Source: Modestobacter sp. VKM Ac-2977 | Lineage (GTDB): Bacteria > Actinomycetota > Actinomycetes > Mycobacteriales > Geodermatophilaceae | NCBI RefSeq assembly: GCF_026968045.1 | Contig: NZ_JAPVBQ010000004.1 | Span: 62,001-126,000, forward strand | Length of the DNA stretch: 64,000 nt | Reading direction: 5' to 3' | Shown here: positions 53,600-63,065 of the stretch, one piece after another | How positions within the stretch are numbered: the stretch's first letter is position 1 | Layout: each line of letters starts with the position of its first letter | Position numbers and translations under genes: made by a program | The notes under the pieces: generated by a model | What the model was told of the DNA's origin: nothing | The model's input: the letters and a program-made list of their open reading frames with translations, nothing else | Database searches by the model: none

Positions 53600-55199
53600 G
53601 GCGCCGCACCGCGTAGGTGAACGCGTCGACCAGGGCGTGCCAGGAGGCCTCGACGATGTTGTCGTGCACCCCGACGGTGGTCCACTCCCCCACGCCGTCG
53701 CTGCTGTCGACGAGCACCCGGGTGGTGGCGCTGGTGCCGCCGTTCCACCCCAGGATGCGCACCTTGTAGTCGGCCAGCGAGACGTCGGCCAGGTGCGGGT
53801 ACCGGCTGACCAGGGCTTGGCGCAGCGCGTTGTCCAGGGCGTTGACCGGGCCGTTGCCCTCGCCGGTGCTGATCACCCGCTCCGTCGTCCCGTCGTCGTT
53901 CGGCACGTGGACCTTGACCGTGGCCTCGCTGACCACGACCCCGTTCCCCCAGTGCTCCACGGAGGTGCGGTAGCTCTCCAGCTCGAACAGCGGCGCGGGG
54001 GCACCAGGCAGCTGCGCGCGCAGCAGGAGTTCGAACGAGGCATCGGCGGCCTCGAAGGACCAGCCGTCGGCCTCCAGCACCTTGACCTGGTCGACCACCC
54101 GGCCGATCGCGTCGGCCTGCCCGGCCAGGTCGACCCCCAGCTCCCGCCCCTTGAGCTCGATCGAGGCCCGGCCGGCCATCTCGGTGACCAGGATGCGCAT
54201 GTCGTTGCCGACGACGGCGGGGTCGAGGTGGTTGTAGAGCTCCGGGCTCACCTTGATCGCGCTGGCGTGCAGGCCGGCCTTGTGCGCGAACGCCGAGGCG
54301 CCGACGAACGGCTGGTGGTCGTCGGGGGCGATGTTGGCCAGCTCCGCGATGGCGTGGCTGACCCGCTTGAGCTCCGGCAGGCACTCGGGCGGCACGACCG
54401 GCAGGTCCATCTTGGTGACCAGGTTGCCGATCAGCGCGAACGTGTCGGCGTTGCCGGCCCGCTCGCCGTAGCCGTTGGCGGTGCCCTGCACGTGCGTCAC
54501 CCCGGCCTCGACGGCGGCCAGGGTGTTGGCGACCGCGCACCCGGTGTCGTCCTGGCAGTGGATGCCGAGCTTGCCGGTGGTGCGCGCGCGGACGTCGGCG
54601 ACCACGCGGCCCACGCCCATCGGCAGCATGCCGCCGTTGGTGTCGCAGAGCACGCCCACCTCGGCGCCGGCGGCGAAGGCGGCCTCCAGCACCGCGACGC
54701 CGTGGTCGGGGTCGGCGGCGTACCCGTCGAAGAAGTGCTCGCAGTCGAGGAAGACCCGCCGTCCGTGGGAGACCAGGAAGGCGACGGTGTCGGCGACCAT
54801 CGCGAGGTTCTCCTCGGGCGTGGTGCGCAGCGCCTCCCGCACGTGCCGCACGTCGGACTTGGCCACCAGGCACACCACCGGGGTCTGCGCGTCCAGCAGG
54901 GCGCGCACCTGCGGGTCGTCCTCGACCCGGACGCCGACCTTGCGGGTGGCGCCGAAGGCCACCAGCTGCGCGTGCTGGAGGTCCAGCTCGGTGCGCGCCC
55001 GGGCGAAGAACTCGGTGTCCTTGGGCATCGCCCCCGGCCAGCCGCCCTCGATGAAGCCGACCCCGATCTCGTCGAGCAGCCGGGCGACGGCGAGCTTGTC
55101 GGCGACCGAGTAGCTCACGCCCTCGCGCTGGGCGCCGTCGCGCAGCGTCGTGTCGAAGACGTGGAACGAGGTGGTGTCAGTGGCGGGGGGCTTGGCCAC
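53595..55199 (-). CDS. cimA: (R)-citramalate synthase
   Basis: Condenses pyruvate and acetyl-CoA to citramalate, the first step of isoleucine synthesis from pyruvate; 534 residues. VFDTTLRDGAQREGVSYS is the HMG-lyase-like active-site motif, HCQDDTGCAVANTLAAVEAG and VQGTANGYGERAGNADTF the metal site, and the C-terminal LeuA dimer/regulatory domain covers about 400-530. It could be mistaken for 2-isopropylmalate synthase, but the GAQREGVSYS and HCQDDTGCAV variants fit CimA, and an Ile-codon leader precedes it. GTG at 55199 has GGGAG 6 nt upstream. Confidence 0.93.
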   Translation of the reverse strand: MAKPPATDTTSFHVFDTTLRDGAQREGVSYSVADKLAVARLLDEIGVGFIEGGWPGAMPKDTEFFARARTELDLQHAQLVAFGATRKVGVRVEDDPQVRALLDAQTPVVCLVAKSDVRHVREALRTTPEENLAMVADTVAFLVSHGRRVFLDCEHFFDGYAADPDHGVAVLEAAFAAGAEVGVLCDTNGGMLPMGVGRVVADVRARTTGKLGIHCQDDTGCAVANTLAAVEAGVTHVQGTANGYGERAGNADTFALIGNLVTKMDLPVVPPECLPELKRVSHAIAELANIAPDDHQPFVGASAFAHKAGLHASAIKVSPELYNHLDPAVVGNDMRILVTEMAGRASIELKGRELGVDLAGQADAIGRVVDQVKVLEADGWSFEAADASFELLLRAQLPGAPAPLFELESYRTSVEHWGNGVVVSEATVKVHVPNDDGTTERVISTGEGNGPVNALDNALRQALVSRYPHLADVSLADYKVRILGWNGGTSATTRVLVDSSDGVGEWTTVGVHDNIVEASWHALVDAFTYAVRRR

Positions 55200-55238
55200 G
55201 GTGTCTCCCGGGTCGGCTCGGTACTGGGCCCAGACACG

Positions 55239-55265
55239 AAAAAACCTCCCGGGGTACGGGAGGTT
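55239..55265 (-). terminator. Intrinsic terminator of the cimA attenuator
   Basis: On the minus strand AACCTCCCG, loop TACCC, CGGGAGGTT and then four more T make a 9-bp stem with a six-T run. Unlike the other terminators in the window it has a true U-run. It lies between the leader ORF and cimA, 39 bp before the cimA start. Confidence 0.9.
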
Positions 55266-55294
55266 GCGCGCAGTCCGGGGAGGTGACTGCGCGC
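55266..55294 (-). promoter_or_regulatory. Leader hairpin of the cimA attenuator
   Basis: GCGCGCAGTC, loop ACCTCCCCG, GACTGCGCGC: a perfect 10-bp stem whose 5' arm starts at the last base of the leader stop codon and whose 3' arm touches the terminator. The loop repeats ACCTCCC, the sequence of the terminator 5' arm, so it could pair with the terminator 3' arm when the hairpin is opened. Confidence 0.8.
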
Positions 55295-55326
55295 TAGCTG
55301 ATGATGATCGTGCGGGTGGCGTCCAT
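55294..55326 (-). CDS. cimA leader peptide (MDATRTIIIS)
   Basis: A 10-codon ORF, ATG to TAG, with three consecutive ATC (Ile) codons at positions 7-9 and two Thr codons (4 and 6), 127 bp ahead of cimA. It ends exactly where the leader hairpin begins. TTCCAC, 18 bp, TGTACT stands upstream as a weak promoter, which would place the start of RNA at or near the ATG. The arrangement is that of a transcription attenuator sensing charged tRNA-Ile. Confidence 0.8.
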   Translation of the reverse strand: MDATRTIIIS

Positions 55327-55357
55327 CACCACCAGTACAGCACGCCGGGTCCCTGGA

Positions 55358-55375
55358 GTGGAACCGGCGTTCCAC
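55358..55375. promoter_or_regulatory. 7-4-7 inverted repeat upstream of the cimA leader
   Basis: GTGGAAC-CGGC-GTTCCAC is a perfect palindrome about 32 bp upstream of the leader ATG, overlapping the candidate -35 box TTCCAC. It may be a repressor operator or, less likely, a terminator for the gene ending at 55399. Confidence 0.5.
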
Positions 55376-55398
55376 CCCCTGGGACGGCGGACACCGGG

Positions 55399-56364
55399 TC
55401 ACCCGACGTCGATCACCACGCTGCCGGTCTTCTGTCCGCGCTCGACGTACCGGTGGGCCTCGACGATCTGCGCGAGAGGCCAGCGCCGGTCGTCGAGGAC
55501 GGGCCGGAAGGCGCCCGAGGCCAGGAGGTCCCGCAGGTCGGTGGGCATGGCCGGGTCCTGTACCGGGACGGGGAAGACGACCCGGCGCCGGCGCAGCAAC
55601 GGCGTGACCGCGGCCAGCACCGGGTTCTGCGCCAGCCGCCCCAGGTCGGTGGACACGTAGCGGCCGCGGGGGCGCAGGAGCCCACGGCACTGGCGGAACG
55701 AGCTCTTCCCGACCGCGTCCACGACGACGTCGTAGCGGTGCGGGTCGGCCCGGAAGTCCTCGGTCGTGCGGTCGATGACCCGTTCGGCGCCCAGGCTGCG
55801 CACCAGGTCGGCCCGGGCCCCGTCGCAGACGGCGGTGACGTGTGCACCGAGGTCGCGCAGCAGCTGGACCACCGCCGAGCCGATCGCCCCGGTGGCGCCG
55901 TGGACGAGGACGTCCTCACCCGCCCTGATCCGCGCCCGCCGCAGGACCGCCACCGCGTAGTGGGCGCCCTCGGTGGCGGCCGCCGCGACGTCGTCGGGGA
56001 CGTCGTCGGGCACCCGCGCCAGGAAGCCGTCGGCGGGGACGGTGAGGAACTGCGCGTGCGCACCGAACCGGCCCTCGACGTAGCCGAACACCCGGTCACC
56101 GACCGCGAGGTCACCCACCCCGGCACCGACCGCCGCCACCACGCCGGCGAACTCGGTGCCCAGGACGGTCGCGCGGGGCCGGCGCACCCCGGTGAGCAGC
56201 CGGGTGAGCAGGGGTGTGCCCGCCCGGTACGCGCAGTCGGTGCGGTTGACCGTGGTGCAGCGCACCCGGACCAGCAGCTCGCCCGGGCCGGCGACCGGCA
56301 TCGGCACCTCGGTGACCCGGACGACGTCCGGCGGACCGTAGCGTTCCCGCACCGCAGCCAGCAC
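55399..56364 (-). CDS. Zinc-free MDR oxidoreductase (quinone oxidoreductase-like)
   Basis: A 321-residue NAD(P)-dependent medium-chain reductase. VLGTEFAGVVAAVGAGV and GDRVFGYVEGRFGAHAQF form the GroES-like domain, and VLVHGATGAIGSAVVQLLRD the nucleotide fold. No structural zinc cysteines are seen. PhaA-type or quinone reductase activity is possible; the substrate is unknown. It lies between leuB and cimA on the same strand, without evidence of a role in amino acid synthesis. Confidence 0.88.
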   Translation of the reverse strand: MLAAVRERYGPPDVVRVTEVPMPVAGPGELLVRVRCTTVNRTDCAYRAGTPLLTRLLTGVRRPRATVLGTEFAGVVAAVGAGVGDLAVGDRVFGYVEGRFGAHAQFLTVPADGFLARVPDDVPDDVAAAATEGAHYAVAVLRRARIRAGEDVLVHGATGAIGSAVVQLLRDLGAHVTAVCDGARADLVRSLGAERVIDRTTEDFRADPHRYDVVVDAVGKSSFRQCRGLLRPRGRYVSTDLGRLAQNPVLAAVTPLLRRRRVVFPVPVQDPAMPTDLRDLLASGAFRPVLDDRRWPLAQIVEAHRYVERGQKTGSVVIDVG

Positions 56365-56409
56365 GGCGGTGACGCTAGCGCCGGGGCGACCCGGCCGGTA
56401 GCTCCCCGC

Positions 56410-57429
56410 TCAGCCGGCGAGGGCGGCCAGTCGGTCGCCCACCTCGGTGGTGCGTATCGTCGCCTTCGGGTCGCGGGTGGAGAGGTCGAAGGCGACGGCG
56501 GCGTTGACCTTCTTGGCCAGCTCCGGCCGGCCCAGGTGCTCCAGCAACAGCCCGACCGAGAGCACGGTGGCCGTCGGGTCGGCGATGCCCTGCCCGGCGA
56601 TGTCCGGCGCGGAGCCGTGCACCGGCTCGAACATGCTCGGGTTGGTGCCCGACACGTCGAGGTTTCCGCTGGCGGCCAGCCCGATCCCGCCGGTGACCGC
56701 GGCGGCGACGTCGGTGACGATGTCGCCGAAGAGGTTGTCGGTGACGATCACGTCGTAGCGGCCCGGGTCGGTGATGAAGAACATCGCCGCGGCGTCGACG
56801 TGCTGGTAGGCCACGCTGACCTCGGGGAACTCGGCGGAGAGCTCCTCGACGGTGCGCGACCACAGCGAGCCGGCGTGGGTGAGCACGTTGGTCTTGTGGA
56901 TCAGCGTGAGGTGCTTGCGCGGCCGTGCGACCGCCCGCTCGAAGGCGTACCGGACGACGCGCTCCACGCCGAAGGCGGTGTTGAGACTGACCTCGGTGGC
57001 CACCTCGTGCGGCGTGTCCCGCCGCAGGACACCGCCGTTGCCGACGTAGGGACCCTCGGTGCCCTCGCGCACGCAGAGCATGTCGATCTCACCGGGCTCG
57101 GCCAGCGGGCTGCGCACGCCGTCGAAGAGCCGCGCCGGGCGGAGGTTGACGTGGTGGTCGAGCTCGAAGCGCAGCTTGAGCAGCAGCCCGCGCTCCAGGA
57201 TGCCGCTGGGCACCCCGGGGTCACCGACCGCACCCAGCAGGATCGCGTCGTGCTGCCGTAGCTCCTCCAGCACCGAGTCCGGGAGCAGCTCACCGCTGCG
57301 GTGCCAGCGGGCCGCCCCCAGGTCGTAGAAGGTGCTCTCGATGTCCGGGGCGACCGCGCCCAGGACCTTGAGGCCCTCGGCCACCACCTCGGGACCGATG
57401 CCGTCTCCAGGGACCACTGCCAGGCGCAT
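56410..57429 (-). CDS. leuB: 3-isopropylmalate dehydrogenase
   Basis: Oxidative decarboxylation of 3-isopropylmalate in leucine synthesis, 339 residues. [20 protein letters not shown] is the N-terminus and sets the start at 57429. [28 protein letters not shown] (catalytic Lys), [11 protein letters not shown] and [19 protein letters not shown] complete the active site. The same enzyme may act on citramalate-derived 3-methylmalate in the isoleucine branch, which would fit cimA close by. Confidence 0.96.
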   Translation of the reverse strand: MRLAVVPGDGIGPEVVAEGLKVLGAVAPDIESTFYDLGAARWHRSGELLPDSVLEELRQHDAILLGAVGDPGVPSGILERGLLLKLRFELDHHVNLRPARLFDGVRSPLAEPGEIDMLCVREGTEGPYVGNGGVLRRDTPHEVATEVSLNTAFGVERVVRYAFERAVARPRKHLTLIHKTNVLTHAGSLWSRTVEELSAEFPEVSVAYQHVDAAAMFFITDPGRYDVIVTDNLFGDIVTDVAAAVTGGIGLAASGNLDVSGTNPSMFEPVHGSAPDIAGQGIADPTATVLSVGLLLEHLGRPELAKKVNAAVAFDLSTRDPKATIRTTEVGDRLAALAG

Positions 57430-57479
57430 GAGGCCAGAGGTTAGTGGGCGCCCGGCTCGGGCCCCGCACCCGCACACGC

Positions 57480-57518
57480 CGGACGCCCCCCGCAGGTGGT
57501 GCTCGCGGAGGGCGTCCG
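57480..57518 (-). terminator. Terminator of the S8 protease gene
   Basis: CGGACGCCC and GGGCGTCCG form a 9-bp outer stem; inside, CCGC and GCGG extend it with an 11-nt loop. It starts 16 bp after the protease stop codon. Confidence 0.7.
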
Positions 57519-57533
57519 GGTCGTGCGGTGTGG

Positions 57534-60500
57534 TCAGGGCGCCGTGGGCGCCCCCGGCCGCACTGCGATCGGGACCGTCAGGGCCCGGCCGGTGCCGGTG
57601 TCGTTGTGCGACACCACCACCATCGCCCCCTTGAAGCCGCCGACCGACGTGTCGGCCGCGTACGACGCGCTCTGGGTGACCGCGATCGTCGTGCCGTTCA
57701 TGGCCGGGACGAGCACCGCCGGTGCGCCGTCCACGGTGAACGACAGCCCCGGGTCCAGCGGGTCGAAGCTCATCCGCTCCGAGGCCAGCTCGGCCTCACC
57801 CGTCAGGCTCAGCACGGTGCCCACGCCGTCGACCGTGCCGTACGCGCTGGCGGACTGGACCCCGAAGGAGATCCGGCCCTGCACCAGCGGCATGACCGAC
57901 GTCGGCACGCCCATGACCTGGACGTCGGAGTCGTACACGTTGGTGTCGACCGTGCCGTCGGCCACGTTGAGGAAACCGATGTACGGGTCCGCGGCCGGCA
58001 GCAGCTGGTACTGACGGTCGGTGACGACCACCAGCGGCACGTCGTAGTCGGGGATCCGGGTGGTGGTCACCTGGTAGTCCCACGCGCCGTCACCGGTCGC
58101 GTCGACGTAGACGCCGTAGTTCACGGCCGTCTCCGGCGAGGTGGACCGGCCGTGCGCGGTGACCCCGAAGTACAGCCACGGGTCCGCCGGGCTGGCTGCC
58201 ACGTCGGAGGCCACCCCCACCATCGCCAGGTCGACCGACCGTTCCAGCTCGGACTTGTAGCAGTCCGGGAGGGCGGCGTCGACGCACCGGGGCATCTCCG
58301 GGCTGCGGCCCAGGCCCTCGAAGGCGGTGGCCAGCGAGGTGTAGGACGTCGGCTCGAACGCCGGGCCGTTGCTCACGCCCCGACCGACCAGGGTGATCGA
58401 GGTGCCGCCCCGGCGGTCCTGCGCGATCAGGTTCGACGCCGGCTCCGGGTTCGCGTGCACCGGCACCCGGAGCGTCGGTGCGTCGCCCTTCTGCGGGGTG
58501 AGCACCACCCGGCCACTGGCCTCGCCCAGGAACTGCCGGCCGTCGTCGGTGACCATCGTCGGGTCGGCCACCTTGCGCAGCTGGTCCCGCTTGACGGTCA
58601 GGACGACGTTGACCACCGTCTTCGTGTTCGGCGCGACGTGCACCACCGAGGGCTCCACCCGGTAGCTGGCACCGGGCTGGTCGACCAGCGCCTCGTACCG
58701 GAGCTTGTAGCCGACGGTCCGGTCACTCTTGTTGGAGACGGTGATCTGCTTGTTCTGCACCAGCTTCGGGTCGACCGCCTCGATCACCCCGAACGAGGCG
58801 GACACGACGCCGGAGCCGGCGTCGGCGTAGGCCAGCACCTGGTTGTCCAGGGCCGCCCGGGCGTCGATGCGGCCGGCGCCCTGCCGGTTCGGGCCGTAGA
58901 CGACCCCGTCGGCGGTGCGGATGTCGTGGACGGCGGTGTTCATCAGGTCGGCCTTGACCTCCTCCGTCGTCCAGTCCGGGTGCGCGGCGCGGATCAGCGC
59001 GGTGACCCCGGAGGTGACCGGGGCGGCCATCGACGTGCCGGACTGGCTGACGCCCTCGTCGCCGGTGCCGACCGCTGCGGAGTACACCGTCACGCCGGGC
59101 GCGGAGACGTCCGGCTTGAGGCCACCGGCCTGGCGGGTGCCGCGCGAGGAGAACGACGCGAGCAGGTCGACCTGCGCCGGGTCGTCGACGGTGGCGGCGT
59201 CCTTGAGGCTCGGGCCGAAGGTGACCGTCACCGGGCCGGCCTGGACGGCGGCGGTGAGCGCCGCACCGTCGGTCGCGGTGATGAGGATGCCCGGGATCTC
59301 CGGGACCCCGGTGATCCCGGTCTCGAGCAGGTCGTCGTCACCGATGATCATGAACCCGACGGCGCCGTGGTCCCGGGCGTTGGAGCCCTTGGCCACCGAA
59401 CCGCAGGCGAACCCGTCGGCCTCGATGAGGACGATCTCGCCGGTGTAGTCCCCGCTCCACGGAGCGCAGCCGGTCGGGTCGTCCCCGGCCTCGGGCAGGA
59501 CGACCGGGCCGGTCACGTCCGGCTTGAGCTCCCCTGCCTCGTCGCGGTCGCTGTAGGCGATCGAGCGCAGGCCCGGCCGGATGCCGCTGGGCCCCCCGCC
59601 GGAGACGACCTGCCAGCCGTCGAAGATGCCGTAGCCGTCGTTGGACGCGGCGACGCCGATCCCGCGCGGGGCGTTGCCCGGCGAGCCGCCGATGTCGTAG
59701 CTGTCACCGGCGTTGCCGGCGGACATGACGACGAGCATGCCGTGCTCCATCGCCTCGTTCGCGACCATCGCGTCCGCGTCGTCGGCCAGGCCGTAGTCCG
59801 AGCCGAGGGAGAGGTTGACGACGTCGAGGTGGTCGTCGATCGACCCGTCGCCGTTGGGGTCCATCGCCCACTCCAGGGCCTGGATGGTGACGTCGGTCGA
59901 GCCGTCGCAGCCGAACACCTTGAGCGCGTACAGCGAGGCGTCCGGCGCCATCCCGGGACCGATCCGCAGCGGGCCCGGGTCGAAGGACTCGTCGTAGGCA
60001 CCGGTGTAGGTCTGCCCGTCCGCGGTCACGCCGTAGCCCGCTGCGGTGCCGGCCACGTGGGTGCCGTGCCCGTTGCAGTCCAGCGGGTTGTCGTCGGGCA
60101 TGGCCACCGGCTGGTGGTCCGGGGAACTCGGATCGGCGTTGTAGCTGTCGCCGACGAAGTCGCGCCCGCCGACCACCTTGGCGTTCGGGTAGACCCCGGC
60201 GGGGGCGGGGGCTGCCTCGGCGGCCTGGAGCGCCGCGTACTGCGCGACGTCGCCGCTGCCGCCGAAGTCGGCGTGGGTGTAGTCGATGCCCGTGTCGATG
60301 ATGCCGATGGAGACGCCCTCGCCGGTGTTGCCCAGCGCCTGCCAGGCCTCGACGGCCCGGACGACCTCGGCGGCGCCGGTGTTGCTGATCTCCTTCGGCG
60401 TGATCGCGTGCACCGCGGTGACCCCGGGCAGCGCGGTCAGCGCCTCGTAGTCGCTGGCGTCCGCGGACACCGCAACGCCGGGCACGACCGTGGAGGCGGT

Positions 60501-60926
60501 GTAGAGCACCTCGGCGTCGGCCACCGAGTCCGGCAGGTCGGCGACGACCTGGTCGGCGGCGGCCTCGACCTCCGGCTTGGCGGCCCGGGCCGCGTCCGCG
60601 GCCTGCGCCTGCCCCTCCCCCTCGTCGAGTGCGTCGGAGTAGACCTGCGAGGTGCCGGTCTCGTCGATCTCCAGGAAGAAGGACGTCGGACCGCTCTGCG
60701 GCAGGCCCGCCGGCCGCGCCTGGGCGGCCAGCTGGGACCTGAGCTGGTCCAGCTGACCGGCGCTCAGGTCGGCCTGCCCCCGGTCGGCCACCGGTGCGGC
60801 GGGCGCGGCCAGCGCACCGCCGACGCCCCCCGTCGTGACCAGGGCGGCCGTCATGGCGACGACCCCCGTCCGGACGGCGACGCGTCGGCGTCCCGCCCGG
60901 TTCGTGTGCGTGCTGCTCGGACCCAC
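57534..60926 (-). CDS. Secreted S8 (subtilisin-like) serine protease with PA domain
   Basis: An exported protease of 1130 residues. A basic N-terminus ([11 protein letters not shown]) and hydrophobic core lead to an ALA-AP cleavage site near residue 43. A propeptide inhibitor domain runs to about 180. The triad is [15 protein letters not shown] (Asp), [15 protein letters not shown] (His) and [15 protein letters not shown] (Ser). A protease-associated (PA) insertion with [20 protein letters not shown] separates His and Ser; a fibronectin-like region and further beta domains follow from about 700. GTG at 60926 is chosen because AGGGG lies 5 nt upstream; 16 more residues are possible. Confidence 0.92.
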   Translation of the reverse strand: MGPSSTHTNRAGRRRVAVRTGVVAMTAALVTTGGVGGALAAPAAPVADRGQADLSAGQLDQLRSQLAAQARPAGLPQSGPTSFFLEIDETGTSQVYSDALDEGEGQAQAADAARAAKPEVEAAADQVVADLPDSVADAEVLYTASTVVPGVAVSADASDYEALTALPGVTAVHAITPKEISNTGAAEVVRAVEAWQALGNTGEGVSIGIIDTGIDYTHADFGGSGDVAQYAALQAAEAAPAPAGVYPNAKVVGGRDFVGDSYNADPSSPDHQPVAMPDDNPLDCNGHGTHVAGTAAGYGVTADGQTYTGAYDESFDPGPLRIGPGMAPDASLYALKVFGCDGSTDVTIQALEWAMDPNGDGSIDDHLDVVNLSLGSDYGLADDADAMVANEAMEHGMLVVMSAGNAGDSYDIGGSPGNAPRGIGVAASNDGYGIFDGWQVVSGGGPSGIRPGLRSIAYSDRDEAGELKPDVTGPVVLPEAGDDPTGCAPWSGDYTGEIVLIEADGFACGSVAKGSNARDHGAVGFMIIGDDDLLETGITGVPEIPGILITATDGAALTAAVQAGPVTVTFGPSLKDAATVDDPAQVDLLASFSSRGTRQAGGLKPDVSAPGVTVYSAAVGTGDEGVSQSGTSMAAPVTSGVTALIRAAHPDWTTEEVKADLMNTAVHDIRTADGVVYGPNRQGAGRIDARAALDNQVLAYADAGSGVVSASFGVIEAVDPKLVQNKQITVSNKSDRTVGYKLRYEALVDQPGASYRVEPSVVHVAPNTKTVVNVVLTVKRDQLRKVADPTMVTDDGRQFLGEASGRVVLTPQKGDAPTLRVPVHANPEPASNLIAQDRRGGTSITLVGRGVSNGPAFEPTSYTSLATAFEGLGRSPEMPRCVDAALPDCYKSELERSVDLAMVGVASDVAASPADPWLYFGVTAHGRSTSPETAVNYGVYVDATGDGAWDYQVTTTRIPDYDVPLVVVTDRQYQLLPAADPYIGFLNVADGTVDTNVYDSDVQVMGVPTSVMPLVQGRISFGVQSASAYGTVDGVGTVLSLTGEAELASERMSFDPLDPGLSFTVDGAPAVLVPAMNGTTIAVTQSASYAADTSVGGFKGAMVVVSHNDTGTGRALTVPIAVRPGAPTAP

Positions 60927-61247
60927 GGGCACCCCTGTCAGTGATTCGTGCGGGAGGACCGCCCGACCGACCACCTGGAGCGGTGACCAGCTGAGACGGA
61001 CCAGTCACACGGTGCTCGCCGTGGTCACCAGCGGCCAATAGGCCGTTCGGCGCAGAGCAGCGCGTCGCGCAGCGCATCTGCGCGGTGTTCCCCGGCATCG
61101 ACCCGGCACCGGAGCCATCGACATCCGGTTCCCGGCGTGCCGCAGACCGTTCGGCGGAACGAGATCGGGCAGACGACACGTTGAGTCAGCGCTCAACCAC
61201 CATTCGGCCCAGTCGGCTGTCCGCCGGATCGACCCCGGACACGACGA
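60927..61247. other. Intergenic region upstream of the S8 protease
   Basis: These 321 bases hold the promoter of the protease and the inverted repeat at 61180-61197. I found no coding sequence or RNA gene. Confidence 0.5.
61180..61197. promoter_or_regulatory. GTTGAG-n6-CTCAAC inverted repeat
   Basis: Perfect 6-bp arms around TCAGCG, about 255 bp upstream of the protease start. The size and symmetry fit a TetR-type operator. No regulator is nearby. Confidence 0.35.
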
Positions 61248-61279
61248 GGCCGCGTCGTCCCCGTGGGGACGACGCGGCC
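61248..61279 (-). terminator. Terminator of serA
   Basis: A perfect 15-bp stem, GGCCGCGTCGTCCCC and its complement, with a 2-nt nominal loop, 25 bp past the serA stop. Confidence 0.85.
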
Positions 61280-61304
61280 GGTGGTCGCGCGCGGTACGAG
61301 TGGG

Positions 61305-62906
61305 TCAGCTCGGGTTGAGGTCGGCGGTCCGGGCCTGCCGGGCGCCGATCCGCTGGCCGATGTCGGCCAGCAGCTCCCCGCTGACCGGGCTGTCGACGGT
61401 CACGGCCATCAGCGCCTCACCGCCCTGGGTGGTGCGGCTGACCTGTGCGCCGGCGATGTTGACCCCCGCCTCGCCGAGCGCGGCCCCGACCGTACCGACG
61501 ACGCCGGGCCGGTCGGCGTAGACGAAGAACATCAGGTAGCCGTCAGCGGCCAGGTCGATCTCGAAGCCACCGACCTCGGTCAGCTTGGGCACCTGGTTCT
61601 TGCCGTAGAGCGTGCCCGAGACGGTCACCTCCGTGCCGTCGGCCATCGCCCCCCGCACGGTGATCAGGTTGCGGTAGTGCGGGCTCTCGGTGCTGCTGGA
61701 CAGCGTGACGTCCAGGCCCCGCTGGTCGGCCAGCAGCGGCGCGTTGACGTAGGTGACCGGCTCCTCGACGACGTCGGAGAAGACGCCGCGCAGCACCGCC
61801 AGCTGCACGACGGAGACGTCGAACTCGGCGATCTTGCCCTGCACCTCCACGTGCACCGACTGGGCCAGCCCACCGGCGACCGCGGTGAACACCCGGCCCA
61901 GCTTCTCGGCCAGCGGCAGCCCGGGGCGGACGTCCTCGGCGACGATGCCGCCGGCCTGGACGTTCACCGCGTCGGGCACGAAGTCGCCCTGCAGCGCCAG
62001 CCGGACGCTGCGTGCCACGGCGGTGCCGGCCTTGTCCTGCGCCTCGGTCGTGGAGGCGCCCAGGTGCGGGGTGACCACCACGTTCGGCAGGCCGAACAGC
62101 GGGCTGTCGGTGCAAGGCTCCTTGGAGTACACGTCGATGCCGGCGGCCCCCACCTGCCCCGACTGCAGCGCCTCGGCCAGGGCGGCCTCGTCGACCAGCC
62201 CACCCCGGGCGGCGTTGACGATGATCACACCGCGCTTGGTGGCGGCGAGCTGCTCGGCGCCGATCAGCCCGAGGGTCTCCGGCGTCTTGGGCAGGTGGAC
62301 GGTGATGAAGTCCGACTCGCGCAGCAGCTCGTCCAGGGACACCAGGCGGACACCGAGCTGGGCGGCCCGGCCGGGCTGGATGTAGGGGTCGTAGGCGATC
62401 AGGGTGACGCCGAAGGCGGCCAGGCGCTGGGCGACCAGCACCCCGATCCGGCCCAGCCCGACGACGCCCACGGTCTTCTCGGTGACCTCGACGCCGGTGA
62501 ACTTCGACCGCGCCCACTTCCCCTCCCGCAGCGAGGCGTCGGCAGCCGGGATGTGCCGGGCGGCGGCGAGGAGCAGCGCGACGGCGTGCTCGGCGGCGCT
62601 GACGATGTTGGAGGTCGGGGCGTTGACGACCAGGACACCGCGCTCGGTGGCCGCGGGGACGTCGACGTTGTCCAGGCCGATGCCGGCCCGCGCGACGACC
62701 TTGAGCTGCGGCGCCGCCGCGAGCGCTTCGGCGTCGATCTGGGTGGCGGAGCGGATGAGCACGGCCGAAGCGTCGGCCAGTGCGGGCAGCAGGGCGCCCC
62801 GGTCGGCGCCGTCGACGTGGCGGATCTCGACGTCGCCTCCCAGCACCTCCAACACGCTGGGCGCGAGCTCTTCGGCGATCAGGACGACGGGCGTGGTCGT
62901 GGTCAC
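61305..62906 (-). CDS. serA: D-3-phosphoglycerate dehydrogenase (long form with ASB and ACT domains)
   Basis: First step of serine synthesis, 533 residues. NAD-binding motif VGVVGLGRIGVLVAQRLA, active-site NAARGGLVDEAALAE (Arg), and PHLGASTTEAQDKAG (His). After residue about 315 come the allosteric substrate-binding domain and the C-terminal ACT domain (FFVYADRPGVVGTVGAALGE), as in the type-1 enzyme of Mycobacterium, which serine inhibits. GTG at 62906 has GGAG just upstream; the long upstream extension in the same frame is a shadow. Confidence 0.97.
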   Translation of the reverse strand: MTTTTPVVLIAEELAPSVLEVLGGDVEIRHVDGADRGALLPALADASAVLIRSATQIDAEALAAAPQLKVVARAGIGLDNVDVPAATERGVLVVNAPTSNIVSAAEHAVALLLAAARHIPAADASLREGKWARSKFTGVEVTEKTVGVVGLGRIGVLVAQRLAAFGVTLIAYDPYIQPGRAAQLGVRLVSLDELLRESDFITVHLPKTPETLGLIGAEQLAATKRGVIIVNAARGGLVDEAALAEALQSGQVGAAGIDVYSKEPCTDSPLFGLPNVVVTPHLGASTTEAQDKAGTAVARSVRLALQGDFVPDAVNVQAGGIVAEDVRPGLPLAEKLGRVFTAVAGGLAQSVHVEVQGKIAEFDVSVVQLAVLRGVFSDVVEEPVTYVNAPLLADQRGLDVTLSSSTESPHYRNLITVRGAMADGTEVTVSGTLYGKNQVPKLTEVGGFEIDLAADGYLMFFVYADRPGVVGTVGAALGEAGVNIAGAQVSRTTQGGEALMAVTVDSPVSGELLADIGQRIGARQARTADLNPS

Positions 62907-63065
62907 GGCTCCACAGCGTAGGGACGCCGCCCACCCCGCGGCGCGCCGGTGTCCGCTGGTCCCACTGGGTGGACACACGGACGGACCCCCGTGCTTGCCC
63001 GGCCCTGCGGGCACCGCCAAGCTGACGGCGAAGCGCCGGTACCACCGGCCTCGTCGGAGGAGACC

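Noticed and set aside
55200-55398. T-box riboswitch ahead of cimA
   Set aside because: The conserved T-box sequence and specifier stem are absent; the leader ORF with Ile codons and the two hairpins explain the region better.
57444-60944. 1166-residue plus-strand frame opposite the S8 protease
   Set aside because: It is the antisense of a clearly identified protease, has no recognisable motif and arises from high-GC codon bias. The same holds for the 805-residue frame opposite smc (9889-12306), the 1040-residue frame at 18158-21280, the 703-residue frame at 55150-57261 and others.
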